The position numbers were made by a program, and so were the translations under genes. Below are positions 43,381-52,057 of a DNA stretch of 64,000 nt, one piece after another; positions within the stretch are counted from its first letter, which is position 1, and each line of letters opens with the position of its first letter. Origin of the DNA: Flavobacterium sp. HSC-32F16 (GTDB lineage: Bacteria; Bacteroidota; Bacteroidia; Flavobacteriales; Flavobacteriaceae). Below the pieces are notes generated by a model. The model saw only the letters and a list, made by a program, of their open reading frames with translations, was not told the origin of the DNA and searched no databases. The DNA is taken from contig NZ_JALKAC010000012.1 in NCBI RefSeq assembly GCF_024171645.1, positions 62,001-126,000 of the forward strand, read 5' to 3'.

Positions 43381-45978
43381 ATGAAAAAAGTATTTTTACT
43401 GTGTACACTTGCTTTGAGTGTACACAGTTTATCTGCACAGAAAAAAACAGTTGATGAATCAGCTTACCAAACCTGGAAAAGAATTAACAATAAATCTTTG
43501 TCATATAATGGTAAATGGATGTCATACAGTACCGTATTTCAGGATGAAGAAAAAGAAAACAAAAAACAAATCATTATTCAGGAAGCTCCAAAAGGAAAAC
43601 GTCTGGTACTTGAAAATATCAGTGATTTAAAATTCATCGGAAAAAAAGACTGGATTCAGTACAGCGTAAACGACAGCACCATTTTGCAAAACCTAAAGAC
43701 AGGCGTAAAAAAACTTTGGAAAAGCAAACATTACACCAATGCTCTTGAAGGAACAGATTTTCTATATTATACAAGACCGGAATCTCCAAAGGGAGAATTT
43801 TTCCTGCAGCGTTTAGTTTGTTACAATTTAGAAAGCAATGACAGTGTGTTTGTAAATAACATAAAATCGTCACGTTTTTTAAAGAACAAATCAATTGTTT
43901 ACGTTCAGGTAGAAAAAGATAAAGTATTGCTGAAACAAGGAATTCCGGGAGGAAAACAGCAGACAATTTACAGCGCAAAAGCTTCGGAATTTGGTGATTT
44001 CCAATTAAACGGAAATGAAAGCGGCGGTACTTTTACACTAAAAACCAACAGCAATGCTGATTTTAATATGGTGTATTATTTCAACTTAAACACCAATTCA
44101 GTAACTCCATTATTCAATTACGATGATGTGGTTTTAAATGATCCGGCGTATTCTATTTCAAAAACAGCTTTTGGAGTGGGCGAAAATGCCAATTATATTC
44201 AATTACAGCTTTTTGGAAACACACGTCCGGAGAATACTCAAATACCAAAATCAGGAGTTGAAATCTGGAGATCAAATCAGGGAGCTATGGAACGCAGACA
44301 AGAATTGTTACGCAGTTCTAAAACACTTCCCAGCGAACAAAAGTACCTGTATGATATCAAAAATAAAAAAGTCATTAAACTGGCTTCAAAAGGAGAATTT
44401 GATCAGGTTGCTATACCGGAATCCGGTAATTTTAAAGGCGCTTTTGGATTAGATAAAAAACCGTATGCCGTAGAAGTGGACTGGACTTTTAACGAACGTA
44501 ATGATATTTACTGGATTGATGCTGCAACAGGAAAATCAACTAAAGTATTGACAGGCGTTTTTGGAAGTCCGTCTTGGAATCCGCAGGGAAGTTTTGCCGT
44601 TATGTACGACGAAAAACAAAAAGTCTGGACCATTTTTGACCCTATTTCAATGCAGTTTAAAAATATTTGTTCGCAGATTCCTTACCCGGTTTCAGATGAT
44701 AATGTAGATATGAAATCAGCCAATACAGCTTTTGGAATTGCTGGCTGGTTAAACAACGGAAATACAGTTGTAATTTACGATCAGTTTGATTTGTGGGCTA
44801 TTGACCTTACCAATCAAAATAAAGCCTATTCAATAACGCAGGGTTATGGAAGAAAAAACAAAGTTGAGCTTAGATATGGAGAAGAAGGTTTTATTGGCGA
44901 TTTAGACCAAAGAAAATCAATTTCGTTAATAGGATTTGATACAGAACATAAATCAAAAGGAATTTATAAATTAATCAATAACAGCTCTGTAGCAAAAATA
45001 TTTGCAAACCCGGATTATAATGTAAGAGTTGATGCCGTTTCAGCAGATAACTCAAGTATTTTATTTTCAAAAGAAAGTTATACGATTTTCCCGGATTTAT
45101 GGTGGGGAACTGCAGCTTTTGGTTCACAGCAAAAAATTACCGATGTTAATCCGCAGCAAAAAGAATATGCCTGGGGAACTTCAAAATTATTGACTTGGAA
45201 AAGCTTTAACGGAAAAGAAAATCAAGGAAATCTGTATCTGCCTGATAATTATGACAGCAAAAAAACATATCCGGTAATTGTTCATTTTTACGAAAAACAT
45301 ACCGAAGAATTTAATGCCTTTCAATTACCTGAGGTCAGCACTTCAAACATAAATATTCCAACTTATGTAAGCAGAGGATATATTGTATTTCAGCCGGATG
45401 TTCATTATACATACGGCGATCCCGGAAACAGTGTTTACAATGATGTAGTAAGCGGTGTAGAATATTTAATCTCAAAAGGCATTACCGAAAAAGGTAAAAT
45501 TGGTATTCAGGGACACAGTTTTGGCGGTTACGAAACCTCGTTTCTAACTACAAAAACAGATCTTTTCAGCTGCGCTATTGTAGGTTCCGGAGTAAGTAAT
45601 TTTACGTCTAATTATCCGGTTATGAGATCAAATGGTATTTCGACAATGTTTAAATACGAAGCTGATCAATACCGTATGGGAAGTTCTTTATATGATAACC
45701 TGGACGGATATATTAAAAATTCGCCTCTTTTCTCGGTTAAGAACATTAAAACGCCAATTCTTATTTTTCATAATGATAATGACAGGGCAGTGCCTTATCA
45801 GGAAGGACAGTCTTTATTTTTTGCACTTCGTCGTTTAGGAAAACCAGCTTTATTGGTTAACTATAAAAAAGAAGGACATACTTTAGAAGATGCCGCAAAC
45901 AAAAAGGACTGGACACTCAAAATGCAGCAGTATTTTGATTATTACTTAAAAGGCGAAAACCGCCCGGACTGGATGTAA
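43381..45978 (+). CDS. S9 family (prolyl oligopeptidase-type) serine peptidase
   Basis: An 865-residue exported protein (signal MKKVFLLCTLALSVHSLSAQ). The N-terminal about 600 residues form a degenerate beta-propeller. The C-terminal alpha/beta hydrolase has the S9 triad: Ser713 in GHSFGGY, Asp801 in NDNDRAVP and His833 in EGHTLED, so it should be active. S9 enzymes trim short peptides, often after Pro or Ala; the exact specificity cannot be read. Located between the TlpA-like protein and the M16 peptidase in the SusCD locus. Confidence 0.92.
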   Translation: MKKVFLLCTLALSVHSLSAQKKTVDESAYQTWKRINNKSLSYNGKWMSYSTVFQDEEKENKKQIIIQEAPKGKRLVLENISDLKFIGKKDWIQYSVNDSTILQNLKTGVKKLWKSKHYTNALEGTDFLYYTRPESPKGEFFLQRLVCYNLESNDSVFVNNIKSSRFLKNKSIVYVQVEKDKVLLKQGIPGGKQQTIYSAKASEFGDFQLNGNESGGTFTLKTNSNADFNMVYYFNLNTNSVTPLFNYDDVVLNDPAYSISKTAFGVGENANYIQLQLFGNTRPENTQIPKSGVEIWRSNQGAMERRQELLRSSKTLPSEQKYLYDIKNKKVIKLASKGEFDQVAIPESGNFKGAFGLDKKPYAVEVDWTFNERNDIYWIDAATGKSTKVLTGVFGSPSWNPQGSFAVMYDEKQKVWTIFDPISMQFKNICSQIPYPVSDDNVDMKSANTAFGIAGWLNNGNTVVIYDQFDLWAIDLTNQNKAYSITQGYGRKNKVELRYGEEGFIGDLDQRKSISLIGFDTEHKSKGIYKLINNSSVAKIFANPDYNVRVDAVSADNSSILFSKESYTIFPDLWWGTAAFGSQQKITDVNPQQKEYAWGTSKLLTWKSFNGKENQGNLYLPDNYDSKKTYPVIVHFYEKHTEEFNAFQLPEVSTSNINIPTYVSRGYIVFQPDVHYTYGDPGNSVYNDVVSGVEYLISKGITEKGKIGIQGHSFGGYETSFLTTKTDLFSCAIVGSGVSNFTSNYPVMRSNGISTMFKYEADQYRMGSSLYDNLDGYIKNSPLFSVKNIKTPILIFHNDNDRAVPYQEGQSLFFALRRLGKPALLVNYKKEGHTLEDAANKKDWTLKMQQYFDYYLKGENRPDWM

Positions 45979-46015
45979 TATAAGCCGATACATTTATACA
46001 ACCCAAAGACTGTTA

Positions 46016-46043
46016 TTTGGAGGTCTCTTATGAGACCTTCAAA
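46016..46043 (+). promoter_or_regulatory. Hairpin between S9 and M16 peptidase genes
   Basis: Near-perfect 12-bp stem (46016-46027 / 46032-46043, core AGGTCTC/GAGACCT, one G-U pair) with a TTAT loop and no T-run. A partial terminator or mRNA-stabilising element is possible. Confidence 0.5.
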
Positions 46044-46127
46044 CTAACAGCAGAATTCCCTTATATCATTTTCAAAAATAGAATTCAGAAAAAATCAATC
46101 AAAAAACGAACAATAAATATCAACTAA

Positions 46128-48944
46128 ATGAAAGCAAAAATATTTTTAGCGCATTTTATGATACTGGGTTTAACTCAGGTTTCAGCGCAGTTTAAAACCA
46201 CAATTCCGCTGCGGAAAGAGGTAGTACACGGAACTTTAAATAATGGTATGCAGTATTTTATTCTGCATAACGAATGGCCAAAAGAAAGAGCCGATTTTTA
46301 TTTTGTTCAGAATGTGGGGGCTATTTTAGAAGATGACAATCAAAACGGACTGGCTCATTTTCTGGAACACATGGCTTTTAACGGAACGGAACATTTTAAA
46401 GGAAAAGGCATTATCAATATGCTGGCAAAACACGGCGTTACCTTTGGCCGTGATATAAATGCTTATACAGCTCACGACGAAACGGTTTATAATCTAAGCA
46501 ATGTTCCGGTTAAGAATCCGGTTTTATTAGATTCCTGTTTATATGTTTTACACGATTGGTCTGGTTTTTTATCCTTAAAAGATGCCGAAATTGATGCCGA
46601 AAGAGGTGTAATCCATGAAGAATGGCGCACGAGAAGAAATGCCGATTTAAGAATTGGTTCGCAATTAGAACCGGTACTTTACAACGGTTCAAAATATGGA
46701 AAAAGAGATGTTTTGGGCGATATGGATTTGATTGATAATTTCAAATACAAACAACTAAGAGATTATTATAAAAAATGGTATTTGCCAACTCATCAGGCAG
46801 TAATTGTTGTAGGAGATATTGATCCTGCAAAAATAGAACAGCAGGTGAAAAAAATAATGGGTTCAATTCCTATGCCTTCAAATCCGGCAGAGCGTACTTA
46901 TGAATCCATTCCTGATAATGACAAGCTACTGTATAAATTGGCAGTTGACAAAGAAGCCCAGAAAACGTCAATTACATTTAACTTTAAAAAGAATAAACCG
47001 CTTGTTCAGGATTTAACCGAATTTGGAAACAGCATTGCAGAACAATTGGCTTTGCAAATGATGAACAATCGTTTCAGAGAATATACGATAAATAACGAAA
47101 CCGCTTTATTATCAGCAGGCGTAAGTCATTCGAGTTTAACCCGTTTGTCTTCTTTATTTACTTTGACCGTTAATCCTAAAAACGGAAGATTGCTCGAAGC
47201 TTTCCAGCAGGCTTATACAGAATATGAAAGAGCAATTCAAAATGGATTTACAAAAGAAGAACTCGATCGTGTAAAAGAAAATATGCGTACCGGTTACGAA
47301 AACCAATTAAAGAACAAAGATAAAATTAGTAATGAAAACTGGGCTTCGCAATTGCAAAATTACTTTTTAGAAGCTTCGCCCGTAATGAGTTTAGAAGATG
47401 AAGTTGAATTTGTAAAATCGACTTTGGATAAATTAGATATCAATCAGGTTAATAAACAGTTTCGTACGCTTCCAACAGAGAAAAATCAAATTTTAACGGT
47501 TTCAGGACCGGAAAAGGAAAATGTAACGTATCCATCAGAAACAGAGTATACAACAGTAATTAAAAAAGTAAAAGAGCAAAAACTAGAACCTTATGCAGAA
47601 ACCATTGCTAATGCAGATTTAGTTACAGATAAACTGACGGTAAAACCAATTGCTAAAAAGTTTGAAGTTAAGGGAATTGCAGGCGCAAAAGGATATGTTT
47701 TAGAAAATGGAGCCAAAATTATTATCTATCCAACAAGTTTAGCGCAGGATCAAATTCTGTTTTCGGCTTTCAGTCAGGGCGGGGTTTCGGTATTGCCGGA
47801 GAAAGATTTGCCATCTTCACAAATTGCAACGGTTTTAGCCAAAAATTCAGGATTGGGAGATTTTAAAGTAACTGATCTTCAAAAACAGCTTTCAGGAAAA
47901 ACAGTTAAAGTGAGTCCGTTTATTGGAGAACATTACGAAGGCTTCAGCGGAAGCGCAGTAAAAAAAGATTTAGAAACACTTTTAGAACTGACTTATTTAT
48001 ATTTTAAAAACCCAAGATTTGAAACTCAGGCCTATAAGCGTATCATTGATTATTACAACAATGCGCTTGAAAATGTAAATGAAAACAACAGTAAAATATT
48101 TGGCGATACCATTGCTTTATTAGATACCAATCACAGCAAAAGAACTTTTCTTTTAAGCAAAGAAAACCTAAACCAGCTGAAGTTTGATGATGCTTCTAGA
48201 ATCTATAAAGAACGCATTTCGAATGCCTCAGATTTTACGTTTGTTTTTGTTGGAAATATTGCTGAAAATGACTTGGAAACCATCAACAAATATTTAGGAA
48301 ATCTGGCAGGAAATTCAATGCAGGAAAAATTTACAGATCATAAAATTGGAACTGGAAAAGGATTTGCCAAAGAAAAACTGGTAAGAGAAATGAGCGTTCC
48401 AAAAACCAGTATTTATGTGCATTTGGAAAACAGAAACGCGGCATTTTCAGAGAAAAACCAAATTATGGCGTATATGCTTTCGCAGTTGTTAGACAAACGT
48501 TATTTAGATAAAATCAGAGAAGATGAGGGCGGAAGTTACGGCGTACAAACGCAGAGTTCATTATCTAAAAATCCATCTGCGGTTTTTTCTCTTCGTGTAA
48601 GCTTTGACTGTAATCCTGAGAAAGACAGCAAACTGCTTCAAATTGTATACGAAGAATTGGAAACGATTGTAAAAAATGATGTTTCGGCAAAAGATTTATC
48701 AGATATAAAAGAAGATTTAATAAAAAGCAATCAGCAGAATATCAAATCAAACTCATACTGGATGAACACGATTGTCGATCAGTTAAAAATGGGAGATAAG
48801 TTTGTAAGCAGTAACGAATATGAAAAACTAATTAAAAGTATTTCTGTAAAAGACATTAAAAAATATGCAGGCGAAGTATTGCCAAATGCTGATAAAGTAG
48901 AAGTTGTAATGCAGCCAAAAACAAACGAAAGTGCTTTAAAATAG
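46128..48944 (+). CDS. M16 family zinc metallopeptidase (insulinase/pitrilysin type)
   Basis: A 938-residue exported protein (signal IFLAHFMILGLTQVSAQF). The N-terminal domain has the inverted zinc motif HFLEH (His77, Glu80, His81) in NGLAHFLEHMAFNGT, and the distal Glu region (EIDAERGVIHEEWRTRR). Three further M16-like domains follow; the C-terminal half keeps the fold (SSLSKNPSAVFSLRVSF) without a zinc site, as usual. M16 enzymes degrade peptides up to a few kDa inside a closed chamber. Last gene of the ECF/SusCD/peptidase locus. Confidence 0.92.
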   Translation: MKAKIFLAHFMILGLTQVSAQFKTTIPLRKEVVHGTLNNGMQYFILHNEWPKERADFYFVQNVGAILEDDNQNGLAHFLEHMAFNGTEHFKGKGIINMLAKHGVTFGRDINAYTAHDETVYNLSNVPVKNPVLLDSCLYVLHDWSGFLSLKDAEIDAERGVIHEEWRTRRNADLRIGSQLEPVLYNGSKYGKRDVLGDMDLIDNFKYKQLRDYYKKWYLPTHQAVIVVGDIDPAKIEQQVKKIMGSIPMPSNPAERTYESIPDNDKLLYKLAVDKEAQKTSITFNFKKNKPLVQDLTEFGNSIAEQLALQMMNNRFREYTINNETALLSAGVSHSSLTRLSSLFTLTVNPKNGRLLEAFQQAYTEYERAIQNGFTKEELDRVKENMRTGYENQLKNKDKISNENWASQLQNYFLEASPVMSLEDEVEFVKSTLDKLDINQVNKQFRTLPTEKNQILTVSGPEKENVTYPSETEYTTVIKKVKEQKLEPYAETIANADLVTDKLTVKPIAKKFEVKGIAGAKGYVLENGAKIIIYPTSLAQDQILFSAFSQGGVSVLPEKDLPSSQIATVLAKNSGLGDFKVTDLQKQLSGKTVKVSPFIGEHYEGFSGSAVKKDLETLLELTYLYFKNPRFETQAYKRIIDYYNNALENVNENNSKIFGDTIALLDTNHSKRTFLLSKENLNQLKFDDASRIYKERISNASDFTFVFVGNIAENDLETINKYLGNLAGNSMQEKFTDHKIGTGKGFAKEKLVREMSVPKTSIYVHLENRNAAFSEKNQIMAYMLSQLLDKRYLDKIREDEGGSYGVQTQSSLSKNPSAVFSLRVSFDCNPEKDSKLLQIVYEELETIVKNDVSAKDLSDIKEDLIKSNQQNIKSNSYWMNTIVDQLKMGDKFVSSNEYEKLIKSISVKDIKKYAGEVLPNADKVEVVMQPKTNESALK

Positions 48945-49055
48945 CATTTAGATTGCTCAAGAACGGCAATTCTTTACTTTAATTTTAATAGTCTCTGGAA
49001 AGAAAAAAACTTTGTTTCTTTTAAATTTGAATTAGTTATAAAATTTGTAGACTAG

Positions 49056-49087
49056 AAAGAGCTGTTTTGCCGGACAGCTCTTTTATT
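49056..49087. terminator. Terminator between the M16 peptidase and the minus-strand CIS gene
   Basis: Ten-bp stem AAAGAGCTGT / ACAGCTCTTT (49056-49065 / 49074-49083) with an 8-nt loop followed by TTTTATTTTT. It probably serves both converging genes. Confidence 0.75.
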
Positions 49088-49088
49088 T

Positions 49089-49625
49089 TTAATACGGCCA
49101 GAGAACGTGTAAAGGTTTATTCATCCAGGAAAATTTTATAATAGTAAACGAAAATGGAGACCGGTTTATTAAAACATCATAAGCTCTCTTTTCTACCATA
49201 AGTTCCCATTTGTCCGGCTGTTCAATAAGAATCCCGTCCCGCACAAACCAATTTCCTCTAAATCCATCTACAGAGCAGTCGCCAATAGCAGACCAGTATT
49301 GAATTACGGACTGCATCATACCGTTTATTAAATTTTTTTCGCTGTCTGTGATTTCAATTTCATCACAGACTTTATCAATTACAGAAAGTCCGCATAAGAC
49401 CTTAGGAAGCGGTAAATATACTTCGTCTGTATTAGGCAGTCCCGTAACAATGTATTGTAAAAACTTTACGGCCTTTTTTTGATTTTCTACACTTGTAAAT
49501 TGGTTATCTACAGTAAGATGTAGTCTTTCAAAAAGCATTGGGATATAATTATTTATAATTACAACTCCAGCATTCCGTACCGTAATATCATTTTTGGTTG
49601 GAGTCTTCATTTTTAGAACTTCCAT
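49089..49625 (-). CDS. Stand-alone C-terminal domain of contractile-injection-system tape measure protein
   Basis: A 178-residue cytosolic protein. The pattern GVVIINNYIPMLFERLHL, KKAVKFLQYIVTG, LPKVLCGLSVIDKV, LINGMMQSVIQYWSAIGDCS and DGFRGNWFVRDG, then KRAYDVLINRSPFSFTIIKF and SWMNKPLHVLWPY, follows closely the C-terminal domain of 'contractile injection system tape measure' proteins (CIS_TMP), as I remember that family. The normal protein is many hundreds of residues long; here only this domain is present, with a complete start and stop. No sheath, tube or baseplate gene is next to it. It may be an orphan, a regulator or assembly factor, or a truncated copy. The T6SS spike gene lies at the other end of the window. 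Confidence 0.75.
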   Translation of the reverse strand: MEVLKMKTPTKNDITVRNAGVVIINNYIPMLFERLHLTVDNQFTSVENQKKAVKFLQYIVTGLPNTDEVYLPLPKVLCGLSVIDKVCDEIEITDSEKNLINGMMQSVIQYWSAIGDCSVDGFRGNWFVRDGILIEQPDKWELMVEKRAYDVLINRSPFSFTIIKFSWMNKPLHVLWPY

Positions 49626-49876
49626 TTTTGTGGTTTAAATTTTAGTTAATTTCAGCGGATATAAAATTATAAATCTTTTCGTAATAAAACACAAGTATTT
49701 ATACCTAAAATAAGTAAAAGGCTTATAATTAATTAAAAAAATGCCTAAAAACAGAAAAGTACTTGAATATTTGATAAATCTAAACGTTATAAAACGTGTA
49801 AGGAATTTGTATCTTAGTAAAATACTTGTCTGAATCATGCGGCAAGCAGCTGCCTAAATATTTAAAAAGAAAAAAA

Positions 49877-50644
49877 ATGCCTTGGAATCCAGAAATATAC
49901 AATACCTTTAAAGATATTCGATATAAACCGTTTTATGATTTGGCGGAATTAATAAAGCCGGTCAAGAACATTAAAGCCATTGATTTAGGATGCGGTACAG
50001 GAGAGCAAACCGCAATTTTGGCAGATAAATTTAAAGAAGTTGATTTTCTGGGAGTTGATTCTTCTGCTGAAATGCTGGAGAAATCAAAATTGTTAGAAAA
50101 GAAAAACCTTCATTTTAAAAAAGCAACTACTGAAGAAACCATAGAGACATCCGAAAAATGGGATTTAATTTTTAGTAATGCTGCTTTGCAATGGTCAAAT
50201 GAGCATGAAATTTTGTTTCCTAAACTGATAAACTTACTTCATTCAAAAGGACAATTTGCGGTACAAATGCCGGTTCAGCCAGAAAATAAACTCAACAAAA
50301 TTTTAATTGAATTAGTAAATGAAGAACCTTTTAAAACGTTTCTAAAAGGATTTAAAAGAGATTCTCCGGTTTTGAGTATTGATGAATATGCACAACTACT
50401 TTTTGACAGCGGTCTTGAAGATATTCAAATTCTGCAGAAAGTATATCCAATTATTGCAGACGATCACAATACGTTGTACAATTTCATTTCAGGTTCAGCT
50501 TTAATTCCCTATATGGAAAGACTTGAAGGTGAACAGAAAGAACTTTTTGTAAAAACTTACAAAGAAAGAATTGCTGAAAGTTTTCCTAGACTTCCGGCGA
50601 TTTATTCTTTTAAAAGACTTTTACTTTACGGAATAAAAATATAA
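49877..50644 (+). CDS. SAM-dependent methyltransferase, trans-aconitate methyltransferase-like
   Basis: A 255-residue protein from ATG 49877 (an in-frame TTG at 49826 would add 17 unlikely residues). It starts MPWNPEIYNTFKDIRYKPFY, as Tam-like methyltransferases do, followed by the SAM site AIDLGCGTGEQTAILADKF, the acidic loop FLGVDSSAEMLEKSK and FSNAALQWSNEHEILFPKL. Tam enzymes methylate trans-aconitate; the exact substrate is not provable here. Co-directional with the oxidoreductase gene 21 bp downstream. Confidence 0.85.
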   Translation: MPWNPEIYNTFKDIRYKPFYDLAELIKPVKNIKAIDLGCGTGEQTAILADKFKEVDFLGVDSSAEMLEKSKLLEKKNLHFKKATTEETIETSEKWDLIFSNAALQWSNEHEILFPKLINLLHSKGQFAVQMPVQPENKLNKILIELVNEEPFKTFLKGFKRDSPVLSIDEYAQLLFDSGLEDIQILQKVYPIIADDHNTLYNFISGSALIPYMERLEGEQKELFVKTYKERIAESFPRLPAIYSFKRLLLYGIKI

Positions 50645-50665
50645 ATTTTCTAAACTCATTACAAT

Positions 50666-51304
50666 ATGAAAGCATTAGTAATTGGAGCGACAGGCTCAAC
50701 AGGGAAATTTTTGACAGAACAGCTTCTTAATGATAACAATTATAGTTCGGTTGTAACTTTTGTTAGAAAACCTTCCGGAAAATCACATCCTAAATTAGCA
50801 GAACATATTGTGAATTTTGAGAATGTTGAACTTTTCAAAGATTTAATTACGGGCGATGTTTTGTTTTCCTGCCTCGGAACGACTTTGAAAGCAGCGGGTT
50901 CAAAAGAAAAGCAATGGAAAATAGATTTTGATATTCCAGCTGCATTTGCGGTCGAAGCAAGAAAAAACGAAGTAAAATCGTTTGTTTTGGTTTCTTCTTA
51001 CGGCGCATCGGCTCAAAGCAATGTTTTTTATTCTAAGATGAAAGGTAAACTCGAAGATTATATAGCCAATCTTAATTTTGAACAATATGTCATTTTTAGA
51101 CCCGGCCCTTTAGTGCGTGAAGATTCAGACCGATTAGGGGAAAAAATCGCGGTAAAAGTTATCAGAATACTCAACGGAATTGGACTTTTTAAGAAATTTA
51201 AACCCATTGAAACCTCTCTTTTGGCAGAAAAATTAGTAAAAGCGCCAAAAGTACTTTCTGCTGGAACTACGATAGTTGAGCTTGATGAAATTTTTAATTC
51301 TTAA
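50666..51304 (+). CDS. NAD(P)-binding Rossmann-fold oxidoreductase (atypical SDR)
   Basis: A 212-residue protein beginning MKALVIGATGSTGKFLTEQL, the GxxGxxG nucleotide-binding motif. It continues with VLFSCLGTTLKAAGSKEKQW and FVLVSSYGASAQSNVFYSKM (a YxxxK-like Tyr/Lys pair), and YVIFRPGPLVREDSDRLGEK. These are features of small atypical SDRs (HTATIP2/YwnB-like). Substrate unknown. Probably co-transcribed with the methyltransferase. Confidence 0.85.
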   Translation: MKALVIGATGSTGKFLTEQLLNDNNYSSVVTFVRKPSGKSHPKLAEHIVNFENVELFKDLITGDVLFSCLGTTLKAAGSKEKQWKIDFDIPAAFAVEARKNEVKSFVLVSSYGASAQSNVFYSKMKGKLEDYIANLNFEQYVIFRPGPLVREDSDRLGEKIAVKVIRILNGIGLFKKFKPIETSLLAEKLVKAPKVLSAGTTIVELDEIFNS

Positions 51305-51378
51305 AATTTGGCATTAAAACAGAAAATTGGACAGGATACAGCGCGTACTTTTTTTTAATAATTGAAAATGTTTTTTTA

Positions 51379-51386
51379 TAAATTTG
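51379..51386 (+). promoter_or_regulatory. -7 box of the bphO-bphP operon
   Basis: TAAATTTG matches TAnnTTTG about 60 bp before the heme oxygenase ATG. The nearest upstream TTG (51362-51364) leaves a 14-nt spacer, shorter than usual. Confidence 0.45.
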
Positions 51387-51445
51387 TTTATAAAGAGAAG
51401 AAAAAATAAAGTAACTTTTCTAAAAAATAGATATTAATTCTTGCT

Positions 51446-52057
51446 ATGACTACAAATACAAACACTTTATTATCGTCAGATTTTTTAACAGATATAAAAA
51501 CAAAAACCGCAGATTCTCATAAAAAATTAGAAAGCCTTTCAGTTTCTGCTTCTATTTTATCTCCGGATATGAAAATAGAAGATTACGCTCATTATTTAAG
51601 TCTAATGCACGATGTTCATAAAAATACAGAAGAAATTGTTTATCCAATACTTTCGGATATTATTCCAGATTTAGAACAAAGAAAAAAGAAACATCTTATC
51701 GAAGAAGATCTTTTATTTCTCAACCACAATAAAAAGGCTTCATCTGTAGTTTTTGATAGAACAGAGATGAGTGTGCCTTTTGCCTTAGGAGTATTATATG
51801 TTATTGAAGGTTCAAGTCTGGGCGGACGATTTATATTAAAAAATATTGTGAAAAACCCAACGCTTTCGAATGATCAGGGCGTATCGTATTTTAAAGGTTA
51901 CGGAGATAAAACAGGCAGTTATTGGAAAAATTTCCTAAATATGCTTGCAGAGTATGAACAGAATAATAATTTCGCAAATAGTATTATAGAAGGAGCTGTA
52001 TATGCTTTTGATAGTATTTACAATCATTTTGGGAGCATAGAAAAGAATGAAGTTTAA
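51446..52057 (+). CDS. bphO: Biliverdin-producing heme oxygenase
   Basis: A 203-residue all-helical protein. The proximal heme ligand is most likely His25 in TADSHKKLES, and the distal helix has the signature GSSLGGRFI (in VLYVIEGSSLGGRF). Heme oxygenases open heme to biliverdin, the chromophore of bacteriophytochromes. Its last 11 bp overlap the start of the phytochrome gene, a tight bphO-bphP arrangement that supplies chromophore and apoprotein together. Confidence 0.93.
   Translation: MTTNTNTLLSSDFLTDIKTKTADSHKKLESLSVSASILSPDMKIEDYAHYLSLMHDVHKNTEEIVYPILSDIIPDLEQRKKKHLIEEDLLFLNHNKKASSVVFDRTEMSVPFALGVLYVIEGSSLGGRFILKNIVKNPTLSNDQGVSYFKGYGDKTGSYWKNFLNMLAEYEQNNNFANSIIEGAVYAFDSIYNHFGSIEKNEV

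Noticed and set aside
43418-44452. Additional frames inside the S9 peptidase gene (e.g. 43418-43630, 44138-44452)
   Set aside because: They lie in other frames of a strongly supported peptidase gene and show no recognizable domain.
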